This document shows, in pieces, positions 25,235 through 33,905 of a stretch of 64,000 nucleotides of DNA. The position numbers and the translations under genes are program-made. Positions within the stretch are counted from its first letter, which is position 1. Every line of letters begins with the position of its first letter. This stretch comes from Chloroflexi bacterium UBA6077 (GTDB lineage: Bacteria; Chloroflexota; UBA6077): the NCBI GenBank assembly GCA_002436065.1, contig DIXP01000094.1:79788-143787 (forward strand). The letters are read 5' to 3'. Under the pieces are notes generated by a model. That model searched no databases, was not told the origin of the DNA, and worked only from the letters and a program-made list of their open reading frames with translations.

Positions 25235-25924
25235 ATGGCCAATAGGTCGAGTCTTTGCTTGCGAGACTTGCCTCTGTTCTCCAAGGTAGGGTTGGACGTA
25301 TTCCGCCCGGTCTGTGCCGTTGCGGACAAGAGGGCTCTGCGCCGGGGAGAGAGGCTGTTCGCCCAGGGTGATCCGGTGGAGGCCGTCCATCTGATAAAGC
25401 AGGGCAGCTTCAAGCTGGTGCGTGTTACCGAGGACGGCAGGGAAATCGTGCTCCGCCTGGCCAACCAAGGGGAGATCCTCGGCGAGGACGCCCTGTTCCA
25501 GCAAAGCAGCTACGCCGCCAGTGCGGTTGCGCTGGAGGAGGCCAGGGTCTGTAGCATCAGCCGGGAGCGACTGGAAGGCGTGATAAGGCAGCGGCCGGAC
25601 CTGGCCTGGCAGGTAATCGCCAGTCTGGGAAGCCGTCTTTACGAACTCTGGGCACAACTCACCGACCTGAGCGGGCAGACCATTCGGGAAAAAGTCCTGA
25701 GCCTGCTGGTTCGCCTGGCGACCGAGCATGGAGAGAGGCGTCCTGAGGGCACGCTGATCTGTCTTCGTCTGACTCAGGAAGACATGGCTGGTATGGTGGG
25801 CGCCTCTCGGGTGAGGGTGGCCCTGGCCTTGAGGGAACTGGGCGAAGAGGGTCGCCTCTGCAAGCAAGGCAATCGGTACGTGCTAAGGGACAACTGCTCG
25901 CTGGGGAGAGAACAATCAAAGTAA
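25235..25924 (+). CDS. Crp/Fnr-family transcriptional regulator
   Basis: A 229-aa regulator. The N-terminal cyclic-nucleotide-binding-like beta barrel (about 20-130) includes RRGERLFAQGDPVEAVHLIK, GSFKLVRVTEDGREIVLRL and GEILGEDALF. A dimer helix follows, then a winged helix-turn-helix LTQEDMAGMVGASRVRVALA. The N-terminal Cys pattern needed for an Fnr iron-sulfur cluster is not evident, so the signal is unknown. Start ATG 25235 follows GGAGGG; GTG 25223 is also open. DsrE follows 12 bp later, suggesting an operon and a role in redox or anaerobic control. Confidence 0.87.
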   Translation: MANRSSLCLRDLPLFSKVGLDVFRPVCAVADKRALRRGERLFAQGDPVEAVHLIKQGSFKLVRVTEDGREIVLRLANQGEILGEDALFQQSSYAASAVALEEARVCSISRERLEGVIRQRPDLAWQVIASLGSRLYELWAQLTDLSGQTIREKVLSLLVRLATEHGERRPEGTLICLRLTQEDMAGMVGASRVRVALALRELGEEGRLCKQGNRYVLRDNCSLGREQSK

Positions 25925-25936
25925 GGAGGATCGGCA

Positions 25937-26287
25937 GTGGAAGAGAAAACAGCAGTGGGGCTGGCCGTGCTCTGGGTCACCCAGGACAAGGAGGTCGCCC
26001 GGAGCATGGTCTTCATGTACACCAGGAACTCGAAGCTGAAGGGCTGGTGGGGCCAGGTGAGGCTGATCGTGTGGGGGCCGTCCGCCAACTTGCTGGCCAA
26101 CGATGTGGAACTCCAAGCCGAACTTGAGGGGCTTAAGTCGGCGGGTGTAGAACTGCTAGCCTGCAAGGCTTGCACGGATCGCTACGGGGTGTCCGACAAG
26201 TTGACCGAGCTAGGAATCGAGGTCCTCTACATGGGTGCGCCACTAACAGGTATGCTCAAGGAGGGCTGGGCGACACTCTCTGTCTAG
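25937..26287 (+). CDS. DsrE/DsrF-like family protein
   Basis: A 116-aa protein of the DsrE-like fold. The N-terminal strand VGLAVLWVTQDKEVARSMV, VRLIVWGPSANLLANDVEL and GVELLACKACTDRYGVSDKL fit this family; the Cys pair CKAC (about residues 77-80) lies where DsrE relatives have the sulfur-relay Cys. It may handle sulfane sulfur or only share the fold. The GTG start has AAGGAGG 9 nt upstream and lies 12 bp after the Crp gene. Confidence 0.75.
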   Translation: MEEKTAVGLAVLWVTQDKEVARSMVFMYTRNSKLKGWWGQVRLIVWGPSANLLANDVELQAELEGLKSAGVELLACKACTDRYGVSDKLTELGIEVLYMGAPLTGMLKEGWATLSV

Positions 26288-26297
26288 AATAACGGCG

Positions 26298-26492
26298 ATG
26301 CAATCGCCGGCAAGGCTCGACGACCGCAATGGCATGAAGCTGATGACGCCGCTCATCGCCCGCATGGGCCGGCGCCAGGAGGAATCCAATTAGGCCGGCC
26401 TCAAACACTACCTGGAGGCCCAGGAGAAACCTCTCCCAGACCAACCCAACGACGCCGCTACAGGTCACCAAAGCCCGGTTTCTCGAAGCTAA
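26298..26492 (+). pseudogene. Remnant of an SRPBCC-family gene (C-terminal end)
   Basis: In one frame the DNA reads GMKLMTPLIARMGRRQEESN, then a TAG stop (26391-26393), then AGLKHYLEAQEKPL. From memory this matches the C-terminal helix of many SRPBCC/polyketide-cyclase-like proteins, in which an aromatic or acidic residue sits where the stop is and ANLKRLLEA-like sequence follows. The upstream domain is missing. It is therefore a truncated, stop-containing remnant between the DsrE and flavodoxin genes. Confidence 0.55.
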
Positions 26493-26510
26493 TTAGGGGA
26501 GGCGAGTGCG

Positions 26511-27026
26511 ATGACGGCAAGGATCCTGGTCGCCTACGCCAGCTATACCGGCTCCACCGCCGGCGTGGCTGAGGCTATCGGCAAGCAGCTGGCTGCCGGA
26601 GACATGACGGTGGACGTACGCCGGGTAGAGGATGCGACGGATCTCAACGGCTACAGTGGCGTGGTGGTGGGCAGCGCCATCCACAGCGGACGATGGCTGC
26701 CTGGGGCGGTAGGGTTCGTGCAGTCCCATCGGGACAGACTTCGCCAGCTGCCCACGGCATATTTCCTGGTCTGCCTGATGGCGGCCAACGACACGGAGGA
26801 AAACCGGCGGGTGGTGGCGACCTTCCTGGAGCCGGTGCGAACGCTGGTGGAGCCGGTGGCGGAGGGGCGGTTCGCGGGCTATCTCTGGTACGACAAGTAC
26901 TCGTTCGTCGAGGGGCTGGGTATGCGCATCTTCGCCAGGACGCAGAAGCTGAGCGAGGGGGACTACCGCGATTGGGACGCCATTCGCGCATGGGCCGACA
27001 GCATCCGACCGCTGCTACTCCGGTAG
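26511..27026 (+). CDS. Flavodoxin-domain protein (HemG-like)
   Basis: A 171-aa flavodoxin-fold protein. ILVAYASYTGSTAGVAEAIG is the FMN phosphate-binding loop, GVVVGSAIHSGRWLPGAVGF the second FMN contact, and FVEGLGMRIFARTQKLSEGD the C-terminal helix region. Architecture and length fit the menaquinone-dependent protoporphyrinogen oxidase HemG group, although many flavodoxin-like proteins of this type have no heme role. The ribosome binding site GGGGAGG lies 8-9 nt before ATG 26511. Confidence 0.8.
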   Translation: MTARILVAYASYTGSTAGVAEAIGKQLAAGDMTVDVRRVEDATDLNGYSGVVVGSAIHSGRWLPGAVGFVQSHRDRLRQLPTAYFLVCLMAANDTEENRRVVATFLEPVRTLVEPVAEGRFAGYLWYDKYSFVEGLGMRIFARTQKLSEGDYRDWDAIRAWADSIRPLLLR

Positions 27027-27404
27027 ACTCTACTCAGATGCTGTTGACGGCAGACCATACATTACAGTTCAGCAAGAACGCCTGCTAAGTGTAGCTCGAC
27101 CCGGATGCCGAGGTACGTCAACAACTCAGAAGATTCCGCGCCGGTTCTCGATCCTGGAAGTTTAGCCATAATTCAAGTGCGTCGATTCTGACAAAGGTTT
27201 CATCTAGGGCAGTAAATGACACTCAGTGGTAGTGATACTGTCATGACAATGCTTAATATCTCGCCATATGATCCCCCGTGGTCGCGACCTTCTGGTGCCG
27301 GTAGAGGTCGGGGGACTGCAGCCCCTAAAGTCGAACCGGCGGTCCATGGGTCCATGTGAAGTCTGGTAGTGGAAACAGGGCTTAACGTGAAAGGAGAACC
27401 ACAG
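27027..27404. other. Intergenic region, no gene seen
   Basis: About 380 bp, with AT-rich patches around 27150-27270, including the short inverted repeat TGTCATGACA at 27239-27248. It probably holds the promoter for the exported protein downstream. I see no RNA gene or ORF with coding character. Confidence 0.4.
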
Positions 27405-27923
27405 GTGAGACGGCGATCGTTCTTGGTAGGCATGGCTGTGCTGGCGCTTTGCCTTTCGACGGCCGGATTCGCGGCGGCTGCCCCCTTCCAACCGCCGGTT
27501 ACGGCCATGTCCAAGACAGCTTTTGTCGCGACCACTCCCACCCCCGGCGGGGTCATCAGCTACACGGTACAATGGACAACCAACGCCGATACGACGAATG
27601 TGACGCTGAAGGATGACTTCCTGCACGGCGTCGATCTAGCGGCGGGATCGGCCGGCGTGCTCGTGCCCCCGGTTGGTGCCCCCATCCTCATCTTCCCGAC
27701 GCAGACCAGTAGCTCCATCGACCGGAAGACCTACGAGTTCGTGATCGCCAGCGGCCCCACTGTCCTACCGGCAGGAACCTACACGCTCCTGCTTGCTGCG
27801 ATTGTGGACCCTACCACCAAAGTGTACAAGGGCAAGTACGTTACCGACTCGGCTACCCTCTACGTTGATGGCGATTGGAAGGCCAATGCCACCGTCAACA
27901 CCAACCTGGAGCCGCCTCTGTAG
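27405..27923 (+). CDS. Exported protein of unknown function
   Basis: A 172-aa protein. GTG 27405 is chosen because AAGGAG precedes it by 8 nt and it gives a clean signal peptide: MRRRSFLVGMAVLALCLS, then AGFAAAAPF with an Ala-rich cleavage region. The mature part is rich in Thr, Val and Pro (TTPTPGGVISYTVQWTTNAD) and looks like an immunoglobulin-like or other beta-sandwich domain. Upstream in-frame starts would put a charged extension before the signal. No family was recognised. It is single, between flavodoxin genes. Confidence 0.65.
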   Translation: MRRRSFLVGMAVLALCLSTAGFAAAAPFQPPVTAMSKTAFVATTPTPGGVISYTVQWTTNADTTNVTLKDDFLHGVDLAAGSAGVLVPPVGAPILIFPTQTSSSIDRKTYEFVIASGPTVLPAGTYTLLLAAIVDPTTKVYKGKYVTDSATLYVDGDWKANATVNTNLEPPL

Positions 27924-27975
27924 TGCCCCTCTTGAGGTAAGCTAGAGTAGCCAGGGCGGCTTTCGGAGCTCCTGG

Positions 27976-28013
27976 TAGTGAGAGATGGCAGCCTAGCTGC
28001 CATCTCTACACTA
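27976..28013. terminator. Bidirectional hairpin between convergent genes
   Basis: Perfect 12-bp arms AGAGATGGCAGC (27981-27992) and its complement (27996-28007) with a CTA loop, extended by TAGTG/CACTA. It lies between the ends of two convergent genes, so it may terminate both. The TAGTG ends resemble the window's dispersed repeats. Confidence 0.55.
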
Positions 28014-28052
28014 CATCCATTTGGAGAATACACGGTTTCGACGCAGATCTCC

Positions 28053-28625
28053 TCACCCGTGGCCGGCGCTGACCAGCGAGAACGTCTGCCGCTCGATATT
28101 GGCCAACTCCTCGGCGTTAGGCCGGCCGCGGATGTCTCCGAGCGGCCCCTCGGTACTGTGCAGCAGGTTACCGTGGAACTCCCCCACCACGTACCACTCG
28201 TCCACCACCTCGTACCCGATGTGGGCGAACAGCTGACCGATGTACTTACCCACCGGGATGGCCTCGTCGATGCCGGTGTGGGGTCCGGAGTAGGTGACGA
28301 ACACCACAGCGCGCTTCCCGGGGAGTCTCGGGGCTCGCACCTTGATGTCTCCCCGGCGTTTGTGGAACTCCTGCCTATCCTTCACGAAGCGCAACACCGG
28401 CTCGGGCGGCATGTAGGAATAGGAGGGTGAGCCCAGGAAGACCAGGTCGTACGCGTGGAGATCCACATCCATCGCCTCACTCACCTTGAGGAGGACCGGA
28501 TTAGCGCCCGCCTCCCTGGCCCCGCGCTCGATGGCCCTCGCGACCTTCTCCGTGTTACCTGTGGCCGACCAGTAGAGGATCAGGGTCTTCTGGGTATTGG
28601 GGTTTGCCGAGCGAGTTGCATCCAT
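28053..28625 (-). CDS. Flavodoxin family protein
   Basis: A 190-aa FMN protein. LILYWSATGNTEKVARAIER is the phosphate-binding loop, VFLGSPSYSYMPPEPVLRFV the FMN contact, and VVFVTYSGPHTGIDEAIPVG a later loop of the longer flavodoxin/NADPH-FMN-reductase type. ATG 28625 (MDATRSANPN) is chosen with GGAGGT 6 nt upstream; the frame is open to 28835 through a repeat region that would add a false N-terminus. It probably shuttles electrons; partner unknown. Convergent with the exported protein gene. Confidence 0.82.
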   Translation of the reverse strand: MDATRSANPNTQKTLILYWSATGNTEKVARAIERGAREAGANPVLLKVSEAMDVDLHAYDLVFLGSPSYSYMPPEPVLRFVKDRQEFHKRRGDIKVRAPRLPGKRAVVFVTYSGPHTGIDEAIPVGKYIGQLFAHIGYEVVDEWYVVGEFHGNLLHSTEGPLGDIRGRPNAEELANIERQTFSLVSAGHG

Positions 28626-28847
28626 AATCCACCTCCAACAGACCACTTTCGAGAGCACCCCAAGGGTTCGAAAGCCGGTACCGACAGGAGCCCCTCTCGT
28701 ACCGCGACTCAGGAACACGACGCGCCGCTGTGTAGTAGCCGGGGCGGAAGGGGACAAGTCCCTTCCCCACAGCGCGTAAGGACACGCGGGCCAGCAGGCT
28801 CCCAGCAGGGCGGCTTCGCCGCCTGCCGGGACCATAGAGTTGCAGCG
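28626..28847. repeat. Repeat-rich gap with a fragment of the MITE-like element
   Basis: 28739-28770 holds GGGGCGGAAGGGGACAAGTC and its partner arm, like the repeat at 54979-55010. 28786-28827 reads as a rearranged remnant of the MITE-like core (GCGGGCCAGC, CTCCCAGCAGGGCGG, then GGCTTCGCCGCC). No gene is seen. Confidence 0.5.
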
Positions 28848-29324
28848 CTACTTGCCAGACTCAGGATCGCGATAAGCCCCGGTTCGGGTGCCATCCACAG
28901 CCTCGCCAGACACATAGTCAGAGGTGTCCTTGCAGGCCAGATACATCCCGTCCCCTTCGCCGCTCGCCACGAAGTAGTGCTGGGCATTCGCGGGTATGTA
29001 CACCATCTGGTTAGGCCCGGCAATTCCCTCCACTTCGTTGACTCGGTACTTGAACTGCCCCTTCAGCACGTAGTTGAACTGCTCGTTGCCATGGGTATGC
29101 AGCCTGGACCCAGTCCCCTTGACCTTGTTGACCAGCACCACCATGATCTTCTTGCCTTCGACCGCAGCACCCTGCGCCGACGAATAGTGGGGGCCGATCT
29201 GGTAGTGATCCATCGCCATCATGTCGAAGAACACATTACCCATCGCAGCCTGAGACATCTTCTTGGCGGTGTCTTCGTGGACGTTTGCGTAACGATCTTC
29301 GCCGCTCTTACCTTCGGTAGCCAC
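28848..29324 (-). CDS. Cupin-domain protein
   Basis: A 158-aa single-domain cupin. Motif 1 is GSRLHTHGNEQFNYVLKG with metal ligands His, His, Glu; motif 2 is NQMVYIPANAQHYFVA with the second His. Such proteins bind a divalent metal and act as isomerases, dioxygenases or sensors; the substrate is unknown. The N-terminal 40 residues are polar and partly Met-rich. GTG 29324 has AGGAG about 9 nt upstream. Monocistronic. Confidence 0.82.
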   Translation of the reverse strand: MATEGKSGEDRYANVHEDTAKKMSQAAMGNVFFDMMAMDHYQIGPHYSSAQGAAVEGKKIMVVLVNKVKGTGSRLHTHGNEQFNYVLKGQFKYRVNEVEGIAGPNQMVYIPANAQHYFVASGEGDGMYLACKDTSDYVSGEAVDGTRTGAYRDPESGK

Positions 29325-29547
29325 GGTAGTTGTCTCCTATGTAAAGTAGTAAGCCTGTCACCGGCTCGGTATCGCCATTATCGCCTGTACTCTGTCCCGT
29401 GACAACACCTCCACGCTCGGTCTTCTATCCGGACGGCATCAACTGCTACACTGAGCGTAGTCCACCTGGAGTGCTGCCGACGCCGAACCCTCGGTTTCGG
29501 TGTCTACTGGTAGCTTCAGGTCGATGACTGTTTGGAGGTATCTATCC

Positions 29548-30621
29548 TTGTCTGCAACCTTCCCATCCGATGTGCAGAGGATCGCATCGGAGGTCCTCAC
29601 TTCCGCGCGAATGAATGGCATCGCGGTCGGCCTCGCCCGCGGAGACCAGCCCTTCCTGCAATTCGACCTGGGCACCGATGCCACCGGACGCCCTCTGACG
29701 GACGGTAGCCTCTTCCCCGTGGCCTCCGTGACCAAGCTGGCGACGGCGCTGGCGGTGCTCAGGCTGGTCGACCGAGGCATCATGGCCCTGGACGACCCGC
29801 TGGCACTCCACCTGCCCGAGGCGGCGGCCGCGCAACCGGGCGTTACCCTGCGCCGCCTCCTCTGCCACATCGCTGGTCTCCCGATGGACGTGGCGCACGG
29901 GGCCGCACCCTACGAGTTGGGACTGGACTGGCAGTCCCTCGCGGCCGCCTGCCTCCAGACACCCCTAGCTCAACCTCCCGCCACGCGGGTCCAGTACAGC
30001 AACGTCGGCTACGGGCTTCTGGCCATTATTGTGGCCACCCACAGCGGATGGCCTTTCCCCAAGGCCCTCCAGGAGTTGGTGCTGGAACCGCTCGGTATCG
30101 AGGGCTACCTGGGAGAGGAGCCCCCTCGGCCGCCTGTGATGCTCGCCGATACCAGGGGGCCCGAGGGCAGACCGGAGCTAGAGCCTTTCAACTCCCCCTT
30201 CTGGCGCTCTCTCGCCATGCCCTGGGCCGGGCTGTTGACCACGGTGGAGGGCGCTCTCAAGCTGGTCCAAGCGTTCCTGGGCATCCCATCCGGCTTCTTA
30301 CGGCCGGAAACCAGGGCGGAAGCCATCCGGAACCAGGTGGGCGAATTAGGAGGCGGTTATGTAAAGCCTATGCTGTGGGATCGCTGTCCGTGGGGGTTGG
30401 GGCCGGAGCTTCGAGGCCGAAAGAGCCCTCACTGGGCGCCGCTGGAGGCCGGCGAGGGCTCTTTCGGCCATGCGGGCGCATCGGGCATCCTCGCATGGGC
30501 CGACCCAACTTCCGGTGTCGCTTGGGTCATCGCCGGAACACGCACCGCCGCACGCGGCTGGTTGTTGAGGCGGGGGCCGGCCCTGGGCGTAGCGATCCTG
30601 GCGGCAGCGCGCGGCGTGTAG
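29548..30621 (+). CDS. Beta-lactamase-fold serine hydrolase
   Basis: A class C beta-lactamase-like serine hydrolase of about 357 aa. The SxxK nucleophile motif is in LFPVASVTKLATALAVLRL; the YxN motif is in VQYSNVGYGLLAI; SFGHAGASG near residue 305 matches the third His-x-Gly-type motif. No signal peptide is clear, suggesting a cytoplasmic esterase or peptidase rather than a true beta-lactamase. TTG 29548 has GGAGG 9 nt upstream; ATG 29524 and GTG 29500 are in frame. The stop codon lies inside a perfect 46-bp palindrome (30609-30654). Confidence 0.78.
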   Translation: MSATFPSDVQRIASEVLTSARMNGIAVGLARGDQPFLQFDLGTDATGRPLTDGSLFPVASVTKLATALAVLRLVDRGIMALDDPLALHLPEAAAAQPGVTLRRLLCHIAGLPMDVAHGAAPYELGLDWQSLAAACLQTPLAQPPATRVQYSNVGYGLLAIIVATHSGWPFPKALQELVLEPLGIEGYLGEEPPRPPVMLADTRGPEGRPELEPFNSPFWRSLAMPWAGLLTTVEGALKLVQAFLGIPSGFLRPETRAEAIRNQVGELGGGYVKPMLWDRCPWGLGPELRGRKSPHWAPLEAGEGSFGHAGASGILAWADPTSGVAWVIAGTRTAARGWLLRRGPALGVAILAAARGV

Positions 30622-30654
30622 GGGCGACCGGCCGGTCGCCCCTACACGCCGCGC
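30609..30654. repeat. Perfect 46-bp palindrome at the hydrolase stop
   Basis: Two 23-nt arms, the left starting GCGCGGCGTGTAGGGGCGAC, are exact complements with no loop. The TAG stop of the serine hydrolase (30619-30621) is inside the left arm. It may act as a terminator, and it belongs with the other GTAGGGGCG-type repeats (62508-62537). Confidence 0.75.
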
Positions 30655-30725
30655 AGATTTCGGTGCAAGGCACGCATCCTGCCATCTAAGTGGATCTGGA
30701 AGACAGCCGAAAGGAGGTGCAGCGT

Positions 30726-33700
30726 TTGCGCACCAACGGATCCGCTTCCAGCGGCCTCCTGAGCCGCCTGTCCAGGTGGCCCCTCGTCCGACAGATCGCC
30801 GACCTGGGCATGGGCATGGAGGCGATGAGCGACCACACCCGTCGCTGGCAGCCTCGCATCCTGGAGGCCGATGGCAAGGTGGTCAGCGTCTGTCCCTTCT
30901 GCGCCGTCGGCTGCAGCCAGCTGATTTATGTCAAGAACGGCAGGATCATCGACATCGAGGGCAACCCGGAATCGCCCATCAACGGGGGCACCCTCTGCCC
31001 CAAAGGAGCGGCAACCTTCGAGCTGCTCAGCAACCCCAACCGCTGGACAACGGTCAGGTACCGCGCACCCTACAGCGACCACTGGGAGGACCGCCCCCTG
31101 GACTGGGCCATGGAGCGCATTGCCCGACTGGTGAAGGAGGCGAGGGACAGGGATTGGCGGGAGCGAAACGAGCGGGGCGAGAATGTCCGCAGCGTAACCA
31201 CCATCGCCTCGCTCGGCGGCGCCTCGCTGGACAACGAGGAGAACTACCTCATCAAGAAGCTGTTCGGGGGCGGCCTCGGGATGGTGTGGATAGAGAACCA
31301 GGCCCGTGTTTGACACAGCTCATCGGTGCCCGGTCTGGGCGCCACATTCGGTAGGGGGGCCGCTACAACCAACCAGTGGGATCTGGCCAACAGCGACGCC
31401 ATCTTGATAATGGGCTCGGACATGGCGGAGTGCCACCCGGTGGGCTTCCGGTTCGTGATGGAGGCTCGCCGCAGGGGTGCGCAGGTGATCCACGTCGACC
31501 CGCGCTTCACCCGTACTTCGGCCGTGTCGGATCTCCACGTCCCCATCAGGGCCGGCTCGGACATCGCCTTCCTGGGCGGCTTGATCCGCCACGTCTTGGA
31601 GAACGACCTCTGGTTCGAGGAGTACGTGGTCAACTATACCAACGCAAGCCAGCTGCTGCGGAAGGAGTACTGCGACACGGAGGATCTCGAAGGGGTGTTC
31701 TCCGGTCTGGATCGGGAGGAGAAGAGCTACCATGGCGACTCCTGGCAGTACCGGGGGGAGACTATCTGCTCCATGCTCTCCGACCGGCACATTCAGGATA
31801 GCCTGCCGCAGAGTGCTACAGCCACGCCGGGGGATGCATTCACAAGGGAGCGTGACCCCTCGCTCCAGGACCCGCTCTGCGTCTTTCAGCAGTTGAAGAG
31901 GCACTACGCCAGGTATACGCCCGAGATGGTGGCATCCATCTGCGGCTGCACCCCCGAACAGGTGACGCAGGTTGCGCGGATCCTCGCCGAGAACTCGGGA
32001 CGGGAGCGGACCAGCAGCATCTGCTACGCCGTTGGCTGGACGCAGCACACCACCGGGTCGCAGATGATCCGAGCAGCGGGGATACTCCAACTGCTGCTGG
32101 GCAACGTCGGCCGCCCGGGAGGCGGCATCCAGGCCCTCCGAGGCCACGCCTCCATCCAGGGATCCACCGACATCCCCACACTGTACAACCTGCTCCCCGG
32201 CTACATTGGACAGCCCAGCTGCAGGGAGGATCACGACACCCTGCGGAGATACCTGGAGAGCAGTACCCCGCGGCAGGGTTCCTGGCACGACCTTCCCAAG
32301 CTCATGGTAAGTCTGCTGAAAGCCTGGTACGGCGACGCGGCAACGGCCGAAAACGAGTACTGCTACGGGCATCTGCCCCGCATAGACCGCGACTACTCCC
32401 AGCAGCCGATGACCCTGGCCATTCACGACGGCGAGATCAGGGGATTCTTCCTGATGGGCCAGAACCCGGCGGTGGGCGGCCACAACGCCGGCCTCATTCG
32501 CAGGGGACTGGCCCAACTGGACTGGATGGTGGTACGCGATGCCTTCGAGACGGAGACTGCCTCCTTCTGGTACGCCTCGCCCGAAGCGAAAGACGGAGAA
32601 CTGGATCCGCGGCAGGTGAAGACGGAGGTCTTCTTCCTCCCAGCTTCCCTTCCCGGGGAGAAGGAGGGCACCTTCACCAACACCCAGCGGCTGATCCAGT
32701 ACCACGACAGGGCCGTGGAGCCACCCGGCGACGCCCGCTCGGACCTCTGGTTCACCTTCCACCTGGGCCGCCGGCTGAAAGAGCTATATCGCGACAGCAC
32801 GGACCCCAGGGACCAATCGCTGAAGGATCTGACCTGGGACTACCCCATAGAGGGTGGGATGCAGGAACCCAGTGTCGACCACATCGATCGAGAAATCAAC
32901 GGATACCAGTGGGCAACCGGCTGGGAGAACCGCCGGCAGGTGAAGGGCTCCGCCGAATTGCGGGACGACGGGTCCACGGCCTCCGGCTGCTGGCTCTACT
33001 CAGGGATGTATCCGGAGGAGGGTATGAACCTCACCCGCAATCGCACGCCGGATCCGGATGGCAACCCGGGCAGCCACCTGGGATGGGGCTTCAGTTGGCC
33101 GGGGAACCGGCGGATCATGTACAACCGCTGCTCGGCGGACCCAGACGGGAATCCATGGTCCGAGCGGAAGCGCTACCTGTGGTGGGATGACTCCAGGGGG
33201 AAGTGGGTCGGCTACGACGTCCCGAGCTTCCCCGTGGCAAAGCCTCCCAACTACTCACCCCCGGCCGGAGCCGAGGGCATCGACGCCCATTCGGGCAGGG
33301 AACCGTTCACCGTAGCCCCCGACGGGAGGGCCTGGCTCTTCGCGCCGGCCGGCATGAAGGATGGCCCACTCCCTACGCACTACGAGCCAATCGAGTCCCC
33401 CGTAGTCAACCGGCTGTATCCGCTGCAGCAGTCCAACCCGGTCGCCGGCCTCTTTATCAGGCCGGACAACCGGTACGCCAAGGTAGGCGACCCGGCTTAT
33501 CCCTACGTCATCACCACCTACCGACTGACCGAGCACCACACAGGCGGGACCATGACCCGCTGGCTCCCCTGGCTGGCGGAGCTTCAACCAAAGGGCTTCG
33601 CCGAGATCAGCCCTGAGCTGGCGGCGGAGAAAGGAGTACGCTCGGGCGATTGGATAACCGTGTCGTCGCCACGAGGAGAGGTGGAGGTCCTGGCACTGGT

Positions 33701-33905
33701 CACCGAGCGGATCCGGCCGCTCCGGATCGATGGCCGGGTGGTCCATACGGTGGGGATGCCGTGGCATTTCGGATACAAGGGGATCGCCGAAGGGGACATC
33801 GCGAACAGCCTGGCCCACATAGCGGAGGACCCGAACAGCAAGATCCACGAGGGAAAGGTATTTGTCTGCAACCTGAGGGCGGGACGGAAGGGAGGACGGC
33901 GATGA
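30726..33905 (+). CDS. fdhA: Selenocysteine-containing formate dehydrogenase catalytic subunit
   Basis: A 1059-aa molybdo/tungstopterin oxidoreductase that oxidises formate to CO2. An N-terminal 4Fe-4S site has Cys56, Cys59, Cys63 and Cys91 (CPFCAVGC...CPKGA). The in-frame TGA at 31311-31313 falls at ENQARV-U-HSSVPGLGATFGR, exactly where FdnG/FdhF-type enzymes have the Mo/W-ligating selenocysteine (residue 196). The C-terminal aspartate-decarboxylase-like domain (about 930-1040; GDWITVSSPRGEVEVLALV) binds the cofactor. I prefer TTG 30726 (AAGGAGG, 8 nt spacing) over GTG 30690. No twin-Arg signal is seen, so it is probably cytoplasmic. Reading the gene as two ORFs would miss this. Confidence 0.93.
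31314..31350 (+). promoter_or_regulatory. Bacterial SECIS element
   Basis: Immediately after the UGA, GGTGCCC (31325-31331) and GGGCGCC (31337-31343) form a 7-bp stem (one T-G wobble) around the loop GGTCT (31332-31336). Distance and the GGTCT loop match the fdhF/fdnG hairpins of E. coli, which bind SelB. It supports decoding of UGA as selenocysteine. Confidence 0.9.

Noticed and set aside
30690..31313. Formate dehydrogenase as a truncated pseudogene stopping at TGA
   Set aside because: The frame continues unchanged after the TGA with the expected motif, and a SECIS hairpin is present; selenocysteine explains it better.
31320..32762. 480-codon open frame antisense to the formate dehydrogenase gene
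   Set aside because: It mirrors the codon pattern of the true gene, has no ribosome binding site and no recognisable domain. High-GC genes commonly leave such antisense frames.
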